Made by a program: the position numbers and the translations under genes. A stretch of DNA of 64,000 nt from Stenotrophomonas sp046736075. Its GTDB lineage: Bacteria; Pseudomonadota; Gammaproteobacteria; Xanthomonadales; Xanthomonadaceae. The stretch covers positions 806,001 through 870,000 of the forward strand of contig NZ_CP177163.1 of assembly GCF_046736075.1 (NCBI RefSeq), in the 5' to 3' direction. The notes beneath the pieces are model-generated. The model saw only the letters and a program-made list of their open reading frames with translations. It was not told the DNA's origin and made no database searches. Shown here in pieces: positions 27,222-36,865 of the stretch (position 1 is the first letter of the stretch; each line of letters opens with the position of its first letter).

Positions 27222-27245
27222 CTGCCGGTTCGGTCGGATGGGCGG

Positions 27246-28181
27246 TTACTTCAGCTTGATCTCGCGCAGGCGCTCTTCCAGGAAGCCGTGGGCGGTGATC
27301 GGCTCCGGGTAGCGGCTCGGGTTTTCCGGCGTGATGCAGGTCGGCAGCACGTCGATCAGGAAGTCCGGGTTGGGGTGCAGGAAGAACGGCACCGAGTAAC
27401 GCGGCTGGCGCGCCTGCTCGCCCGGGGGGTTGACCACGCGGTGGATGGTGGACGGGTACACGTGGTTGGTCAGGCGCTGCAGCATGTCGCCGATGTTGAC
27501 CACGATGGTGTCCGCGTCGGAGGTGAACGGCACCCACTTGCCCTCGTGCGACTGCACTTCCAGGCCCGCTGCGCTTGCACCGACCAGCAGCGTGATGAAG
27601 TTGATGTCGCCGTGGGCGCCGGCGCGCACGTTGGGGATGTTCTCGGCGGTGATCGGCGGGTAGTGGATCGGGCGCAGGATCGAGTTGCCGTTGTTGGTCT
27701 TGTCGGCGAAGAAGTCGATCGGCAGGCCGATATGCAGGGCCAGCGCCGACAGGACGCGCGAGCCCAGGTTGTCCAGGGCCTGGTACAGGCCATAGCCGCG
27801 CTCGCGGAAACCGGGGACCTCGGACGGCCACAGGTTCGGCGCCATCACGTCACGGTACTTGGAGTCGTCCGGGATCTCGCGACCGATGTGCCAGAACTCC
27901 TTCAGATCGAAGTGCTGGGAGCCCTTGGCGGTTTCGACGCCGAACGGGGTGTAGCCACGGGCGCCGCCGCTGCCCGGGATGTGGTACTGGCGCTTGGTCT
28001 CCTCCGGCAGGGCGAAGAAGGCCTTGAAGACGTCGTAGGCCGCATCGATGTCGGCCTGCGGGATGCCGTGGTTGCGGATGCCCGCGAAACCCCATTCGCG
28101 ATAGGCCGCGCCCAGCTCTGCGACGAAGGCGTCGCGGTCACTGTCAAAACGGGTGATGTCGAGGGTCGGGATCTGGCTCAC
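27246..28181 (-). CDS. 2-oxoglutarate/Fe(II)-dependent oxygenase, isopenicillin N synthase-like
   Basis: A 311-residue protein from GTG at 28181 (SQIPTLDITRFDSD), preceded by an AGGT-type Shine-Dalgarno; a longer in-frame start adds residues atypical of the family. The N-terminal DIOX_N domain (WGFAGIRNHGI, about 30-40) is followed by the jelly-roll oxygenase domain. The iron ligands are His190, Asp192 (AHGD) and His247 (STIHRV); the 2-oxoglutarate contacts are Arg261 and Ser263 (RYSVPFF). Substrate unknown. Family members include oxidases of amino acids, flavonoids and beta-lactam precursors. It stands alone between tpiA and a divergent glycosyltransferase and has its own terminator. Confidence 0.85.
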   Translation of the reverse strand: MSQIPTLDITRFDSDRDAFVAELGAAYREWGFAGIRNHGIPQADIDAAYDVFKAFFALPEETKRQYHIPGSGGARGYTPFGVETAKGSQHFDLKEFWHIGREIPDDSKYRDVMAPNLWPSEVPGFRERGYGLYQALDNLGSRVLSALALHIGLPIDFFADKTNNGNSILRPIHYPPITAENIPNVRAGAHGDINFITLLVGASAAGLEVQSHEGKWVPFTSDADTIVVNIGDMLQRLTNHVYPSTIHRVVNPPGEQARQPRYSVPFFLHPNPDFLIDVLPTCITPENPSRYPEPITAHGFLEERLREIKLK

Positions 28182-28380
28182 AGCGTTACCTGGCTTGTTC
28201 TTGGATGGACGAAGGGCCGCACCTGTGGCCCGGCTGAACATTGTGACAGATCGGGCTCATGCCGCCACCGATACATTGATACAAGCCGATACAATGCGCG
28301 CCACCCGGGCTGTGTGAACGGGCCAACGACGCTGCCGCCGCCACGCGTCCCCTCCTCTGCTGCAGCACTCGATCCGCCCT

Positions 28381-29661
28381 ATGGACGCCACCTCGCCGGT
28401 TCCCGCTGTGCCCTCCTCCTTCATTGGCAGCGCCCGGCACACGGATGCCTGCCCCGCCATCGATGTCGCCCCACACGCCCGCGCCGCTGGCGCAGAGGCG
28501 CCTGGCCCCCGTTTCATTCCGTTGAAGATCCTGCATACCGAGGCGGCCAAGGGCTTCGGCGGCCAGGAGATCTACATCTACCGGCACATGCTGGCCATGC
28601 GCGACCGCGGCCATGACGTCTCGCTGCTGTGCCAGCCCGGCGCGCGCCTCGGCGAGATTGCCCGGGAAGCCGGCTTCACCGTGCACACCCTGAAGATGGG
28701 CGGCCTGCTGCGCCTGCTGCGCGGCATCGGGTCGGTCTCGCGGCTGGTACGGCGCCACGGCTACCACGTGGTCAACACCACCAGCCGCCGCGACAGCCTG
28801 ATCGCCGCGGCCGGCGCGCGCCTGGGCGGCACGCCGCTGGTGGTGCGCTCACGTCACCTGATGAGCCCGGTCAACTCGCTGCTCACCTATACCGGCCTGC
28901 CGCACCGCGTCCTCACCGTCAGCAGCTTCGTGAAGCAGTTGCTGGTGACACGCGGCATCGCCGGTGACCGGATCGGCATCGTGCCCCCCATCGCGGTGCC
29001 GCCGCAGTGGACACAGGTCAACAAGGACGATCCGTGGGAGTGCCTGCAGGAGACCCGCGCCGAGGTCCGGCGCGAACTCGGTTTCGACGACGACCAGATC
29101 GTGGTCGGCTGCGTGGCGGTGCTGCGCGAGCCGAAGGGCCACGCCGATCTGCTGCATGCGATCGCCCCGCTCTGCCGCCGCCACCGCAACCTGCAGCTGG
29201 TGATCGTCGGCGACGGCCAGCCGGTGATGGACCGCCTGCTGGCGCTGCGCGAGGAACTGGGCATCGCCAGCCAGGTGCATCTGCTGGGCTACCGCCTGGG
29301 CGCCTGCCGCTTGATGACCGCCTTCGACATCTTCGCGCTGGCCAGCCACAAGGAGGCCGCCGGCACCGTGTTCCTGGAAGCGGCCTACGTCGGCGTGCCG
29401 ATCGTGGCCACGCGGGTGGGTGGCGTCCCGGAAATGGTGATGGAAGGGAGCAATGCTATGCTCGCGCCGCTCGGCGACCTGGCCGCGCTGACGCATGCGC
29501 TGCAGACGCTGGTCGACGACCCGCAGGAGCGCCGCCGCATGGGCCGCGCCGGCTGGGAATGGATGCACAGTGCGCAGCGCTTCACGCCGTCCGGGCACAC
29601 CGAAGCGACCGAACACTATTACCACCAGTGGTTGAAGGAACTTGGGCATGGCCAACGCTAG
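28381..29661 (+). CDS. Glycosyltransferase, family 4-like (GT-B fold)
   Basis: A 426-residue protein. The N-terminal Rossmann half starts at about residue 48 (LKILHTEAAKGFGGQEIYIYRH). The C-terminal half has the sugar-nucleotide site SHKEAAGTVFLEAAYVGVPIVAT near residues 322-344 with the E-x7-E motif, then GGVPEMV. No signal peptide or membrane helix, so it acts in the cytoplasm, perhaps at the inner face of the membrane. The first 45 residues are Ala/Pro-rich and lack a clear Shine-Dalgarno, so the true start may be further in. It overlaps the deacetylase gene by 14 nt. The pair suggests synthesis or trimming of an envelope glycan; donor and acceptor are unknown. Confidence 0.85.
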   Translation: MDATSPVPAVPSSFIGSARHTDACPAIDVAPHARAAGAEAPGPRFIPLKILHTEAAKGFGGQEIYIYRHMLAMRDRGHDVSLLCQPGARLGEIAREAGFTVHTLKMGGLLRLLRGIGSVSRLVRRHGYHVVNTTSRRDSLIAAAGARLGGTPLVVRSRHLMSPVNSLLTYTGLPHRVLTVSSFVKQLLVTRGIAGDRIGIVPPIAVPPQWTQVNKDDPWECLQETRAEVRRELGFDDDQIVVGCVAVLREPKGHADLLHAIAPLCRRHRNLQLVIVGDGQPVMDRLLALREELGIASQVHLLGYRLGACRLMTAFDIFALASHKEAAGTVFLEAAYVGVPIVATRVGGVPEMVMEGSNAMLAPLGDLAALTHALQTLVDDPQERRRMGRAGWEWMHSAQRFTPSGHTEATEHYYHQWLKELGHGQR

Positions 29662-30502
29662 ATCCGTCCCGGTGCTGATGCATCACCATGTGTCGCCCTC
29701 GCCGGGCATGATCACCGTGTCCCCGGAGAACTTCGAAAGCCAGATCGCGTGGCTGGCCGCCGACGGCTGGACCTCGCTGACGCTGGCGCAGTACGCCGAC
29801 TTCCTGGCCGGCAAGCCGGTGCCGCGCAAATCGATCGTGATCACCTTCGACGACGGTTACCTGGACAACTGGGTCTACGCCCACCCGATCCTGCTCAAGT
29901 ACGGCATGCACGCGGTGGTGTTCGTGGTCACCGGCTGGATGGGCGATGGCCCGGAGCGACCGCACGCAGGCCAGGCCGGGGCGACCCTGCCGGCAACACC
30001 GGATCATCGCGGCTGCGAGGCGGCGATCCTGGAAGACAACCGCGCGGACACGGTGATGATGCGCTGGAGCGAAGCGCGCGCGATGATCGCGGCCGGCACC
30101 TTCGAGGTGCACTGCCATACCCATACGCACACGCGCTGGATGAAGCAGGCGATCAGCCGTGCGCAGAAATGCGTGGGCATCGAGGGCGACCTGTCGCGTG
30201 CGCGCGAGGTGCTGCAGCAGAAGCTGGGCACGGTGTCGGACACGCTGTGCTGGCCGTATGGCGATTTCGACGACGACTACGTGGCGATCGCCCGGCAGCA
30301 GGGCTTCACCCACCTGCATACCACCCACCCGTTCGGCCGTAACGTGGTCGGCGGCGACCCGGCCCACATCTACCGCTTCGCGATCCGCAACCGGCCGGCG
30401 CGCTGGCTGCGCAAGCGCATCGCGTGGAGCTACCACCCGCTGATCGCGCCGCTGTTCAACCGGTTCAAGGCCAGGCAGAAGAAGATGGTGCCGGGGCCGT
30501 GA
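29648..30502 (+). CDS. Polysaccharide deacetylase (NodB-like, carbohydrate esterase 4)
   Basis: A 284-residue protein, starting at ATG 29648 (MANARSVPVLMHHHVSP). NodB motifs are visible: motif 1 TFDDGY (Asp68, Asp69), motif 2 as a His-rich stretch at residues 155-161 (HCHTHTH) and motif 3 CWPYGDFD near 201-207. The family removes N- or O-acetyl groups from sugars using a divalent metal. No signal peptide is seen, so it may act inside the cell or on a lipid-linked sugar. The domain contains an extra loop at about residues 100-135. Coupled to the upstream glycosyltransferase by a 14-nt overlap and followed by a strong terminator. Confidence 0.87.
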   Translation: MANARSVPVLMHHHVSPSPGMITVSPENFESQIAWLAADGWTSLTLAQYADFLAGKPVPRKSIVITFDDGYLDNWVYAHPILLKYGMHAVVFVVTGWMGDGPERPHAGQAGATLPATPDHRGCEAAILEDNRADTVMMRWSEARAMIAAGTFEVHCHTHTHTRWMKQAISRAQKCVGIEGDLSRAREVLQQKLGTVSDTLCWPYGDFDDDYVAIARQQGFTHLHTTHPFGRNVVGGDPAHIYRFAIRNRPARWLRKRIAWSYHPLIAPLFNRFKARQKKMVPGP

Positions 30503-30525
30503 CCGGCGGACGTTGACGCAGGCGC

Positions 30526-30561
30526 CACGAAAAAACCCGGCCGAGGCCGGGTTTTTTCGTG
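30526..30561. terminator. Bidirectional terminator between the deacetylase gene and glmM
   Basis: A near-perfect palindrome: CACGAAAAAACCCGGCC, two central bases, then GGCCGGGTTTTTTCGTG. It has a GC stem with T-runs on both strands, so it can end both the plus-strand pair and glmM. Confidence 0.92.
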
Positions 30562-30576
30562 CACCGCCAGCGCCGA

Positions 30577-31943
30577 TCAGGCCGCTGCGGCGGCCTTCAC
30601 CGCATCGGACAGGTTGTCCAGCGTGGCCTGCATCAGGTCGCTGCTGTCCGCTTCCACGGTCACGCGCACGACCGGCTCGGTCCCCGACGGCCGCAGGAAC
30701 GCACGGCCACGGCCCTGCACGGCCTGCTGGGCGGCCGCGAGCGCCGCCTGCACGCCATCGGACTGCACGATGGCCTTGGCCGAGACGCCGGCCAGACGCA
30801 CGTTGACGGTCTTCTGCGGCACCTTGTGCAGGCCCGACAGCGCCTGGCGCAGGGAGGTGTTTTCACGACGCAGCACTTCCAGCACCTGCAGCGCGCTGAC
30901 GATGGCGTCGCCGGTGGTGGCACGGTCCAGGCACAGCAGATGCCCGGAGGCCTCGCCGCCCAGCACGCCACCGCCTTCGACCAGCGCCTGGTGCACATAG
31001 CGGTCGCCGACGTTGCTGCGCAGGAACGGAATGTCCAGCCGCTCCATCGCCTGCTCCAGGCCGTAGTTGGTCATCAGGGTGCCAACCACCGGACCGCGCA
31101 GGCGACCATTGCCACGCCAGGACGGCGCCAGCACATAGAGCAGATCGTCGCCATCGACCGGGTTGCCCTGGTCGTCGGCCATCAGCACGCGATCGCCGTC
31201 GCCGTCGAAGGCGATGCCGAGGTCCGCACCGGTCTCGCGCACTTTGGCGGCAAGGTTGTCGATGTGCATCGAACCGACGCCATCGTTGATGTTCACGCCG
31301 TTGGGTTCGGCACCGATGGCGACCACGTCCGCACCAAGCTCGCGGAACAGCAGCGGGGCGATGTGGTAGGTAGCGCCGTGGGCGCAGTCGAGCACGATCT
31401 TCAGCCCGCGCAGATCAAAGGCGCGCGGCACGCTGGCCTTGCAGAATTCGATGTAGCGGCCGACCGCATCCCGGGCGCGCATGGCCTTGCCGAGGCGGTC
31501 CGATTCGGCGGTGATGAACGGCTCGTCCAGCGCCGCTTCCAGCGCCAGTTCGGTGGCGTCATCGAGCTTCTCGCCATCGGCGGAGAAGAACTTGATGCCG
31601 TTGTCGTAATGCGGGTTGTGCGAGGCGCTGATCACGATGCCGGCATCGGCGCCGAGCGTACGGGTCAGGAACGCCACGGCCGGGGTCGGCATCGGCCCCA
31701 GCAGCTGCACGTCCGCACCGGCGGCAACCAGCCCGGCTTCCAGCGCGGCTTCGAACATGTAGCCGGAAATGCGGGTGTCCTTGCCGATCACCACCACCGG
31801 GCGGTGGCCCGGGCGATGGCCATTGCGGGCGGTCAGCACACGCCCCAGCGCATTGCCCAGGCGCAGCACGAAATCGGCCGAGATGACGCCCTGGCCAACC
31901 CGACCGCGGATGCCGTCGGTGCCGAAATACTTGCGCGCGCCCA

Positions 31944-31944
<1 letters not shown>
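30577..31944 (-). CDS. glmM: Phosphoglucosamine mutase
   Basis: A 455-residue enzyme that converts glucosamine 6-phosphate to glucosamine 1-phosphate, feeding UDP-GlcNAc for peptidoglycan and LPS. The active-site phosphoserine is Ser108 in ISASHNPHYDNG, the metal loop is DGDGDR and the phosphate-binding loop is RPSGTEPVVRV. The start overlaps the accD stop by one base (TGATG), so it is coupled to accD. In many gammaproteobacteria glmM is next to tpiA/secG; here the accessory block intervenes. Confidence 0.97.
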
Positions 31945-32828
<884 letters not shown>

Positions 32829-32989
32829 GCGGGATGCTACTTCCGTTCAGGGCGGCCCGGGGGCCGCAAAGGCGGACAGTCTAGCTCACCCGTACGGTGC
32901 CCGGGACCCCCTGCGGGCGCGGTAAAGCGGGCGTGAAAACCGTGCTGGGGCGTACGTTCGGGGGGTTTCGCCGCGACGTGGTGATGTGC

Positions 32990-33016
32990 GTGGAGCCGGC
33001 CAGCGGCCGGCATTAC
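32990..33016 (-). repeat. REP (SMAG-like) palindrome in the accD-trpA spacer
   Basis: On the minus strand GTAATGCCGGCC-N3-GGCCGGC. The stem is the same as in the element after the LysR gene (36763-36787); the head is GTAA in place of GTAG. It lies about 30 nt after the trpA stop. Confidence 0.65.
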
Positions 33017-33047
33017 GGTGTCTGCGCGGCGCCGGCTGGTGGCTGCA

Positions 33048-33860
33048 TTACAACGCGTCCAGCGCCTCGCGCAGCGGCTGCAGGAAGGCATGGGCCACGG
33101 TGGCGGCGTCTGCGGCAGTGCCGGCGTCGGCCAGGGCGGCGACCAGGGCGCTGCCTACCACTACACCGTCGGCTTCCACGGCCATCGCGGCGGCGCTGGC
33201 GGCGTCCTTGATGCCGAAGCCGGCCACCACCGGCACCTGCGAGCGGCGGCGCAGATCGCGCAGGCGGGTGCCGGCGGCGGCGCTGTCCAGGCGCTCGGAC
33301 GCACCGGTGACGCCGGCAAAGCTCACGTAGTACAGATAGCCCCGCGCCATTGCCGACAAGGTATCCAGGCGCGCATCGGCGGTGGTGGGCGACGCCAGCA
33401 GGATCAGGGCCAGCCCGGCGGCGGTGAAGATGTCCCGGGTTTCGGCCGCCTCTTCCGGCGGCAGGTCCACCAGCAGCACGCCGTCCACGCCGGCGGCGAT
33501 CGCCGCCTCGGCAAAGCGCGCGGTGCCGTGGATCTCGACCGGGTTCAGATAACCCATCAGCACCACCGGGGTGGTGGTGTCGTCACGACGGAAACCGGCC
33601 ACGGTTTCCAGCACATAGCGCAGCCCGGCGCCACGCGCCAGCGCGCGCTCGGAGCTGCGCTGGATGGTCGGCCCGTCGGCCATCGGATCGGAGAACGGGA
33701 CCCCCAGCTCGATCACATCCGCCCCGGCCGCAGCCAACGCGTGCATGACCGGCACGGTCGCCTCCAGACCCGGGTCGCCTGCGGTGATGAAGGGAATCAG
33801 CGCCTTGCGGCCAGAGGCGCGCAGGCGGGCGAAGCAGGCATCGATACGGTCCACACTCAT
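33048..33860 (-). CDS. trpA: Tryptophan synthase alpha chain
   Basis: A 270-residue TIM-barrel enzyme that cleaves indole-3-glycerol phosphate to indole and glyceraldehyde 3-phosphate. The catalytic acids are Glu51 (IELGVPFSDP) and Asp62 (MADGPT). The ATG at 33860 is chosen because GAAGGA lies 10 nt upstream; an in-frame GTG at 33869 is only 1 nt from that motif. It starts 2 nt before the end of the lipoprotein gene that separates it from trpB. Confidence 0.97.
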   Translation of the reverse strand: MSVDRIDACFARLRASGRKALIPFITAGDPGLEATVPVMHALAAAGADVIELGVPFSDPMADGPTIQRSSERALARGAGLRYVLETVAGFRRDDTTTPVVLMGYLNPVEIHGTARFAEAAIAAGVDGVLLVDLPPEEAAETRDIFTAAGLALILLASPTTADARLDTLSAMARGYLYYVSFAGVTGASERLDSAAAGTRLRDLRRRSQVPVVAGFGIKDAASAAAMAVEADGVVVGSALVAALADAGTAADAATVAHAFLQPLREALDAL

Positions 33861-33861
33861 G

Positions 33862-34560
33862 TCAGGCACATCCTTCGATCATTTCAACGGCGCCACTGGC
33901 GCCCCAATACATTGTGGTTATCGCGCCATCGACGATCTCCAGCCGGATCGCGAGGTCCGACCCCGGGTCCTGCCAGACCAGGTATTCGCCCGCGTCGGGG
34001 AGGTAGGCATGCGGCTGCACGCTGCTGCCGTCCGGCAGGCGTCGCAGCGCCTGCTCGCGCGACATGCCCAGGCGCAGTCCGAATGGGCCGGCCTGGGTGA
34101 TCGTTTCACCCGATCCATCCAGCAGCGCCAGGTCGAAACGCAGTACATGGTCGTCCTGGACCATCATCGAGACACCCTCGGGCAGGCTGCCGCGCTCGTA
34201 GAACTCGCAACTGCCCGGTGCCCCGCCGTCGCTCAGCCCCGCCGAGTGCCATTGGTCGTCGGCATCGTCCGCGCTGAAGCGCTGCCCGATCACGATGTCG
34301 CCGGCGTGGTCCAGGGCAACCGAGACCACCGCAGGCGCGTCGTCGGCCGGGGCCACAGGCCTGGCAGCCGGTGCAGGCGCCGGGTCGTCCTCGATCGGGC
34401 GGTTGGCGATGTCGTCTTCGTTGCTTGCCGGCATCCGTGCCGGTGCGATCGCCGCCGGCGCCGCGGGCGCGGCCGGCAGCACCGGCGGGTCCGGCGGGGT
34501 GCAGCCGGTCAGGCCGACCACGATCAGCAGCGCACTTCCCTGGCGCAGCAGTGGATTCAC
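33862..34560 (-). CDS. Predicted lipoprotein encoded between trpB and trpA
   Basis: A 232-residue protein from GTG at 34560. The GTGA overlap with the trpB stop supports that start. Residues 1-20 form a lipoprotein signal with lipobox LTGC and Cys20 as the lipidated residue. A Pro/Ala-rich linker follows (about 22-80), then a soluble domain with no family I recognise (DWH..GGAPGSCEFYERG, GPFGLRLGMSREQALRRLP). The second half resembles small periplasmic domains with a GLRLGMS motif, but I cannot assign it. It probably sits at the inner leaflet of the outer membrane. Its place inside the trp operon is unusual and its link to tryptophan, if any, is unknown. Confidence 0.75.
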   Translation of the reverse strand: MNPLLRQGSALLIVVGLTGCTPPDPPVLPAAPAAPAAIAPARMPASNEDDIANRPIEDDPAPAPAARPVAPADDAPAVVSVALDHAGDIVIGQRFSADDADDQWHSAGLSDGGAPGSCEFYERGSLPEGVSMMVQDDHVLRFDLALLDGSGETITQAGPFGLRLGMSREQALRRLPDGSSVQPHAYLPDAGEYLVWQDPGSDLAIRLEIVDGAITTMYWGASGAVEMIEGCA

Positions 34561-35783
34561 AGAACCAGACCCTCGCGCGCGGCAATGGTATGCACGTCCT
34601 TGTCGCCGCGCCCGGACAGGTTGCACAGCACCAGTTTGTCGCTGGGCAGCTCGCGCGCCAGCTTGATCGCCTGGGCAACCGCGTGGCTGGATTCCAGCGC
34701 TGCCAGGATGCCTTCGCTGTGTGCGAGCTGATGGAAGGCGGCCAGTGCTTCGTCGTCGGTGATGCCGACATACTCGGCGCGGCCGGCATCGGCCAGGAAG
34801 GCGTGCTCCGGGCCCACGCCGGGGTAATCCAGGCCGGCCGACACCGAATGGGTTTCGATGATCTGGCCGTCGTCGTCGCAGATCACATAGGTGCGGTTGC
34901 CGTGCAGCACGCCCGGGCGACCGGCGGCGATCGAGGCGGCGTGGCGGCCGGTTTCAATGCCGTCACCGGCCGCTTCGGCACCGACGATGCGCACGTCGCG
35001 ATCGTTGAGGAAGGCATGGAACAGGCCGATCGCGTTGCTGCCACCGCCCACGCAGGCGGTGATCGCATCGGGCAGGCGGCCGTAGTCGGTGAGCATCTGC
35101 GCGCGCGCTTCGCGTCCGACGATGGCATTGAAGTCGCGCACCATGCGCGGGTACGGGTCCGGCCCGGCGACGGTGCCGATGATGTAGAACGTGTCGCGCA
35201 CGTTGGTGACCCAGTCGCGCATGGCTTCGTTCAGCGCGTCCTTGAGCGTGGCCGACCCGGAGGTCACCGGGACCACCGTCGCGCCGAGCAGCTTCATGCG
35301 GTAGACGTTGATCTTCTGCCGCTCGATGTCGGTGGCGCCCATGTACACCACGCATTCCAGGCCCAGCCGCGCCGCCACGGTGGCACTGGCCACGCCGTGC
35401 TGGCCGGCACCGGTCTCGGCAATGATGCGCTTCTTGCCCATCCGCGCGGCCAACAGGGCCTGGCCGATGGTGTTGTTGATCTTGTGCGCGCCGGTGTGGT
35501 TCAGGTCTTCGCGCTTGAGCAGGATCTGCGCGCCACCGACCTGGCGGCTCAGGCGTTCGGCGTGATAGATCGGGCTTGGCCGGCCCACGTAGTGGGTGAG
35601 GTCCTTGTCGTAGGCGGCGATGAAGGCCGGATCGCGGCGCGCCTCGTCGTAGGCGGCGGCCAGCTCCTGCAGCGGCCCGATCAGGGTTTCGGCGACGAAA
35701 CTGCCGCCGTAGCGACCGAAATGCCCCTGGGCATCGGGATAGGCGTGGAAATCGGCGATGGGGGAGGCGGGAGAGGAGGACAT
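34557..35783 (-). CDS. trpB: Tryptophan synthase beta chain
   Basis: A 408-residue PLP enzyme that joins indole and serine to make tryptophan. The PLP lysine is Lys101 in HTGAHKINN; the ETGAGQHG and GGGSNAIG phosphate loops are present. The start MSSSPASPIADFHAYP gives the usual length; an upstream in-frame ATG (35858) would overlap the regulatory region. It overlaps the lipoprotein gene by 4 nt. The divergent LysR gene suggests indoleglycerol-phosphate-responsive control, as for TrpI of Pseudomonas, by inference. Confidence 0.97.
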   Translation of the reverse strand: MSSSPASPIADFHAYPDAQGHFGRYGGSFVAETLIGPLQELAAAYDEARRDPAFIAAYDKDLTHYVGRPSPIYHAERLSRQVGGAQILLKREDLNHTGAHKINNTIGQALLAARMGKKRIIAETGAGQHGVASATVAARLGLECVVYMGATDIERQKINVYRMKLLGATVVPVTSGSATLKDALNEAMRDWVTNVRDTFYIIGTVAGPDPYPRMVRDFNAIVGREARAQMLTDYGRLPDAITACVGGGSNAIGLFHAFLNDRDVRIVGAEAAGDGIETGRHAASIAAGRPGVLHGNRTYVICDDDGQIIETHSVSAGLDYPGVGPEHAFLADAGRAEYVGITDDEALAAFHQLAHSEGILAALESSHAVAQAIKLARELPSDKLVLCNLSGRGDKDVHTIAAREGLVL

Positions 35784-35878
35784 GGCGCGACAACCGGTGG
35801 AGACAGGTTGACACTTTAACGCACGGGTCATGACAGTAATATCGACAATATCTGCCATGAACCGTCAGGAAAACTCAC
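35784..35878. promoter_or_regulatory. Divergent control region between trpB and the LysR gene
   Basis: 95 nt that must hold both promoters. It contains an AT-rich near-repeat (AATATCGACAATATC, about 35838-35852), richer in A/T than its neighbourhood and a reasonable LysR box, and a TTGACA hexamer at 35808-35813. Exact promoters cannot be fixed from sequence. Confidence 0.5.
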
Positions 35879-36766
35879 ATGAGCACCCTTCCCCTGCCCC
35901 CGCTCAACGCCCTGCGCAGTTTCGAGGCAACGGCCCGGCTGGGCGGCGTGGGCCGCGCCGCCGAGGCCCTGCACGTGACGCATGGCGCGATCAGCCGCCA
36001 GCTGCGCGTGCTCGAAGACGTGCTTGGCGTGGCCCTGTTCGTGCGCGACGGCCGGGGACTGCGGCTCACCCCGGCCGGCACCGTGCTGCAGACCGCCTGT
36101 GAAGGCGCGTTCGCGCAGATCCGCGACGCGGTGGCGGTGGTCAGGCGCGCGCAACGTCCCGGGCCGCTGGTGCTGGGTTGCAGTGGCAGCATCCTGGCGC
36201 GCTGGATGATTCCGCGGCTGCAGGCACTGCAGGCGGCCCTGCCCGGACTGCCGCTGCACTGGTCAGCCCAGGATGGCAGCTTCACCGCCGACCAGCAGGC
36301 GCTGGATGCCATTCTGCTGCTGGCGCAACCGCCGTGGCCGCGCGGGTGGCAGGTCCGCGCGCTGGCGCCGGAACGGGTCGGCGTGGTGGTGAGCCCGCAA
36401 CACCCCGCAGCCGCGCGCCTGCGCGGGAAAGCGCCGCACGCGCTGCTGGACGAAGCGCTGCTGCATACCACCTCGCGCCCACAGGCCTGGCCGGACTGGG
36501 CAACGTCGCACACGCTGGACCCGGCGCGCCTGCAGTTGGGTACCGGGTTCGAGCACCTGTACTACCTGCTGGAAGCGGCCGTGGCCGGACTGGGGGTGGC
36601 GATCGCCCCCGAACCGCTGGTGGCCGACGATCTGGCGACCGGACGCCTGATTGCCCCGTGGGGATTCGGCGCCACCGGCGGCTTCTGGGTACTGGCGACG
36701 CCGGAGGGCGCGCAGGATGCGCGGGTGGACGCGCTGGCGGACTGGTTGGCCGGGAATCTCACGTAG
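35879..36766 (+). CDS. LysR-family regulator, probable activator of trpBA
   Basis: A 295-residue LysR protein. The N-terminal winged helix-turn-helix is clear (LNALRSFEATARLGGVGRAAEALHVTHGAISRQLRVLEDVLG, about 10-50), followed by a two-lobed effector domain. It is divergent from trpB-trpA with 95 nt between, the layout of trpI and trpBA in Pseudomonas. In Pseudomonas, TrpI responds to indole-3-glycerol phosphate. TrpI-like function is inference; the domain call is firm. The TAG stop codon is the last three bases of the GTAG that heads a REP palindrome. Confidence 0.88.
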   Translation: MSTLPLPPLNALRSFEATARLGGVGRAAEALHVTHGAISRQLRVLEDVLGVALFVRDGRGLRLTPAGTVLQTACEGAFAQIRDAVAVVRRAQRPGPLVLGCSGSILARWMIPRLQALQAALPGLPLHWSAQDGSFTADQQALDAILLLAQPPWPRGWQVRALAPERVGVVVSPQHPAAARLRGKAPHALLDEALLHTTSRPQAWPDWATSHTLDPARLQLGTGFEHLYYLLEAAVAGLGVAIAPEPLVADDLATGRLIAPWGFGATGGFWVLATPEGAQDARVDALADWLAGNLT

Positions 36767-36787
36767 TGCCGGCCGCTGGCCGGCTGC
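36763..36787 (+). repeat. REP (SMAG-like) palindrome overlapping the LysR stop codon
   Basis: GTAGTGCCGGCC-N3-GGCCGGC followed by TGC. The GTAG head overlaps the LysR TAG stop. It lies in the gap between the convergent LysR gene and trpF. Confidence 0.75.
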
Positions 36788-36865
36788 GCGGCATTGCGGC
36801 GCATGGACGCCTCAACGCTGTCCCGGCCATCGGGCGGGCGCTGCCGCGGACGGGCGCCGCTGGCG

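Larger units (their letters stand above)
26662..27245. other. Repeat-rich spacer between tpiA and the oxygenase, no gene seen
   Basis: About 580 nt without a believable gene. Several frames are open, but they translate palindromic repeats into sequences such as GGLSKTSMFSTVPPG, a pattern made by the repeat itself. It holds two copies of a palindromic element in inverted orientation, the terminator of the oxygenase gene (27156-27184) and a REP-like palindrome (27201-27221). Confidence 0.7.

Noticed and set aside
35784..35858. Longer TrpB start at 35858
   Set aside because: It would put coding sequence over the divergent regulatory region and adds residues not found in TrpB proteins.
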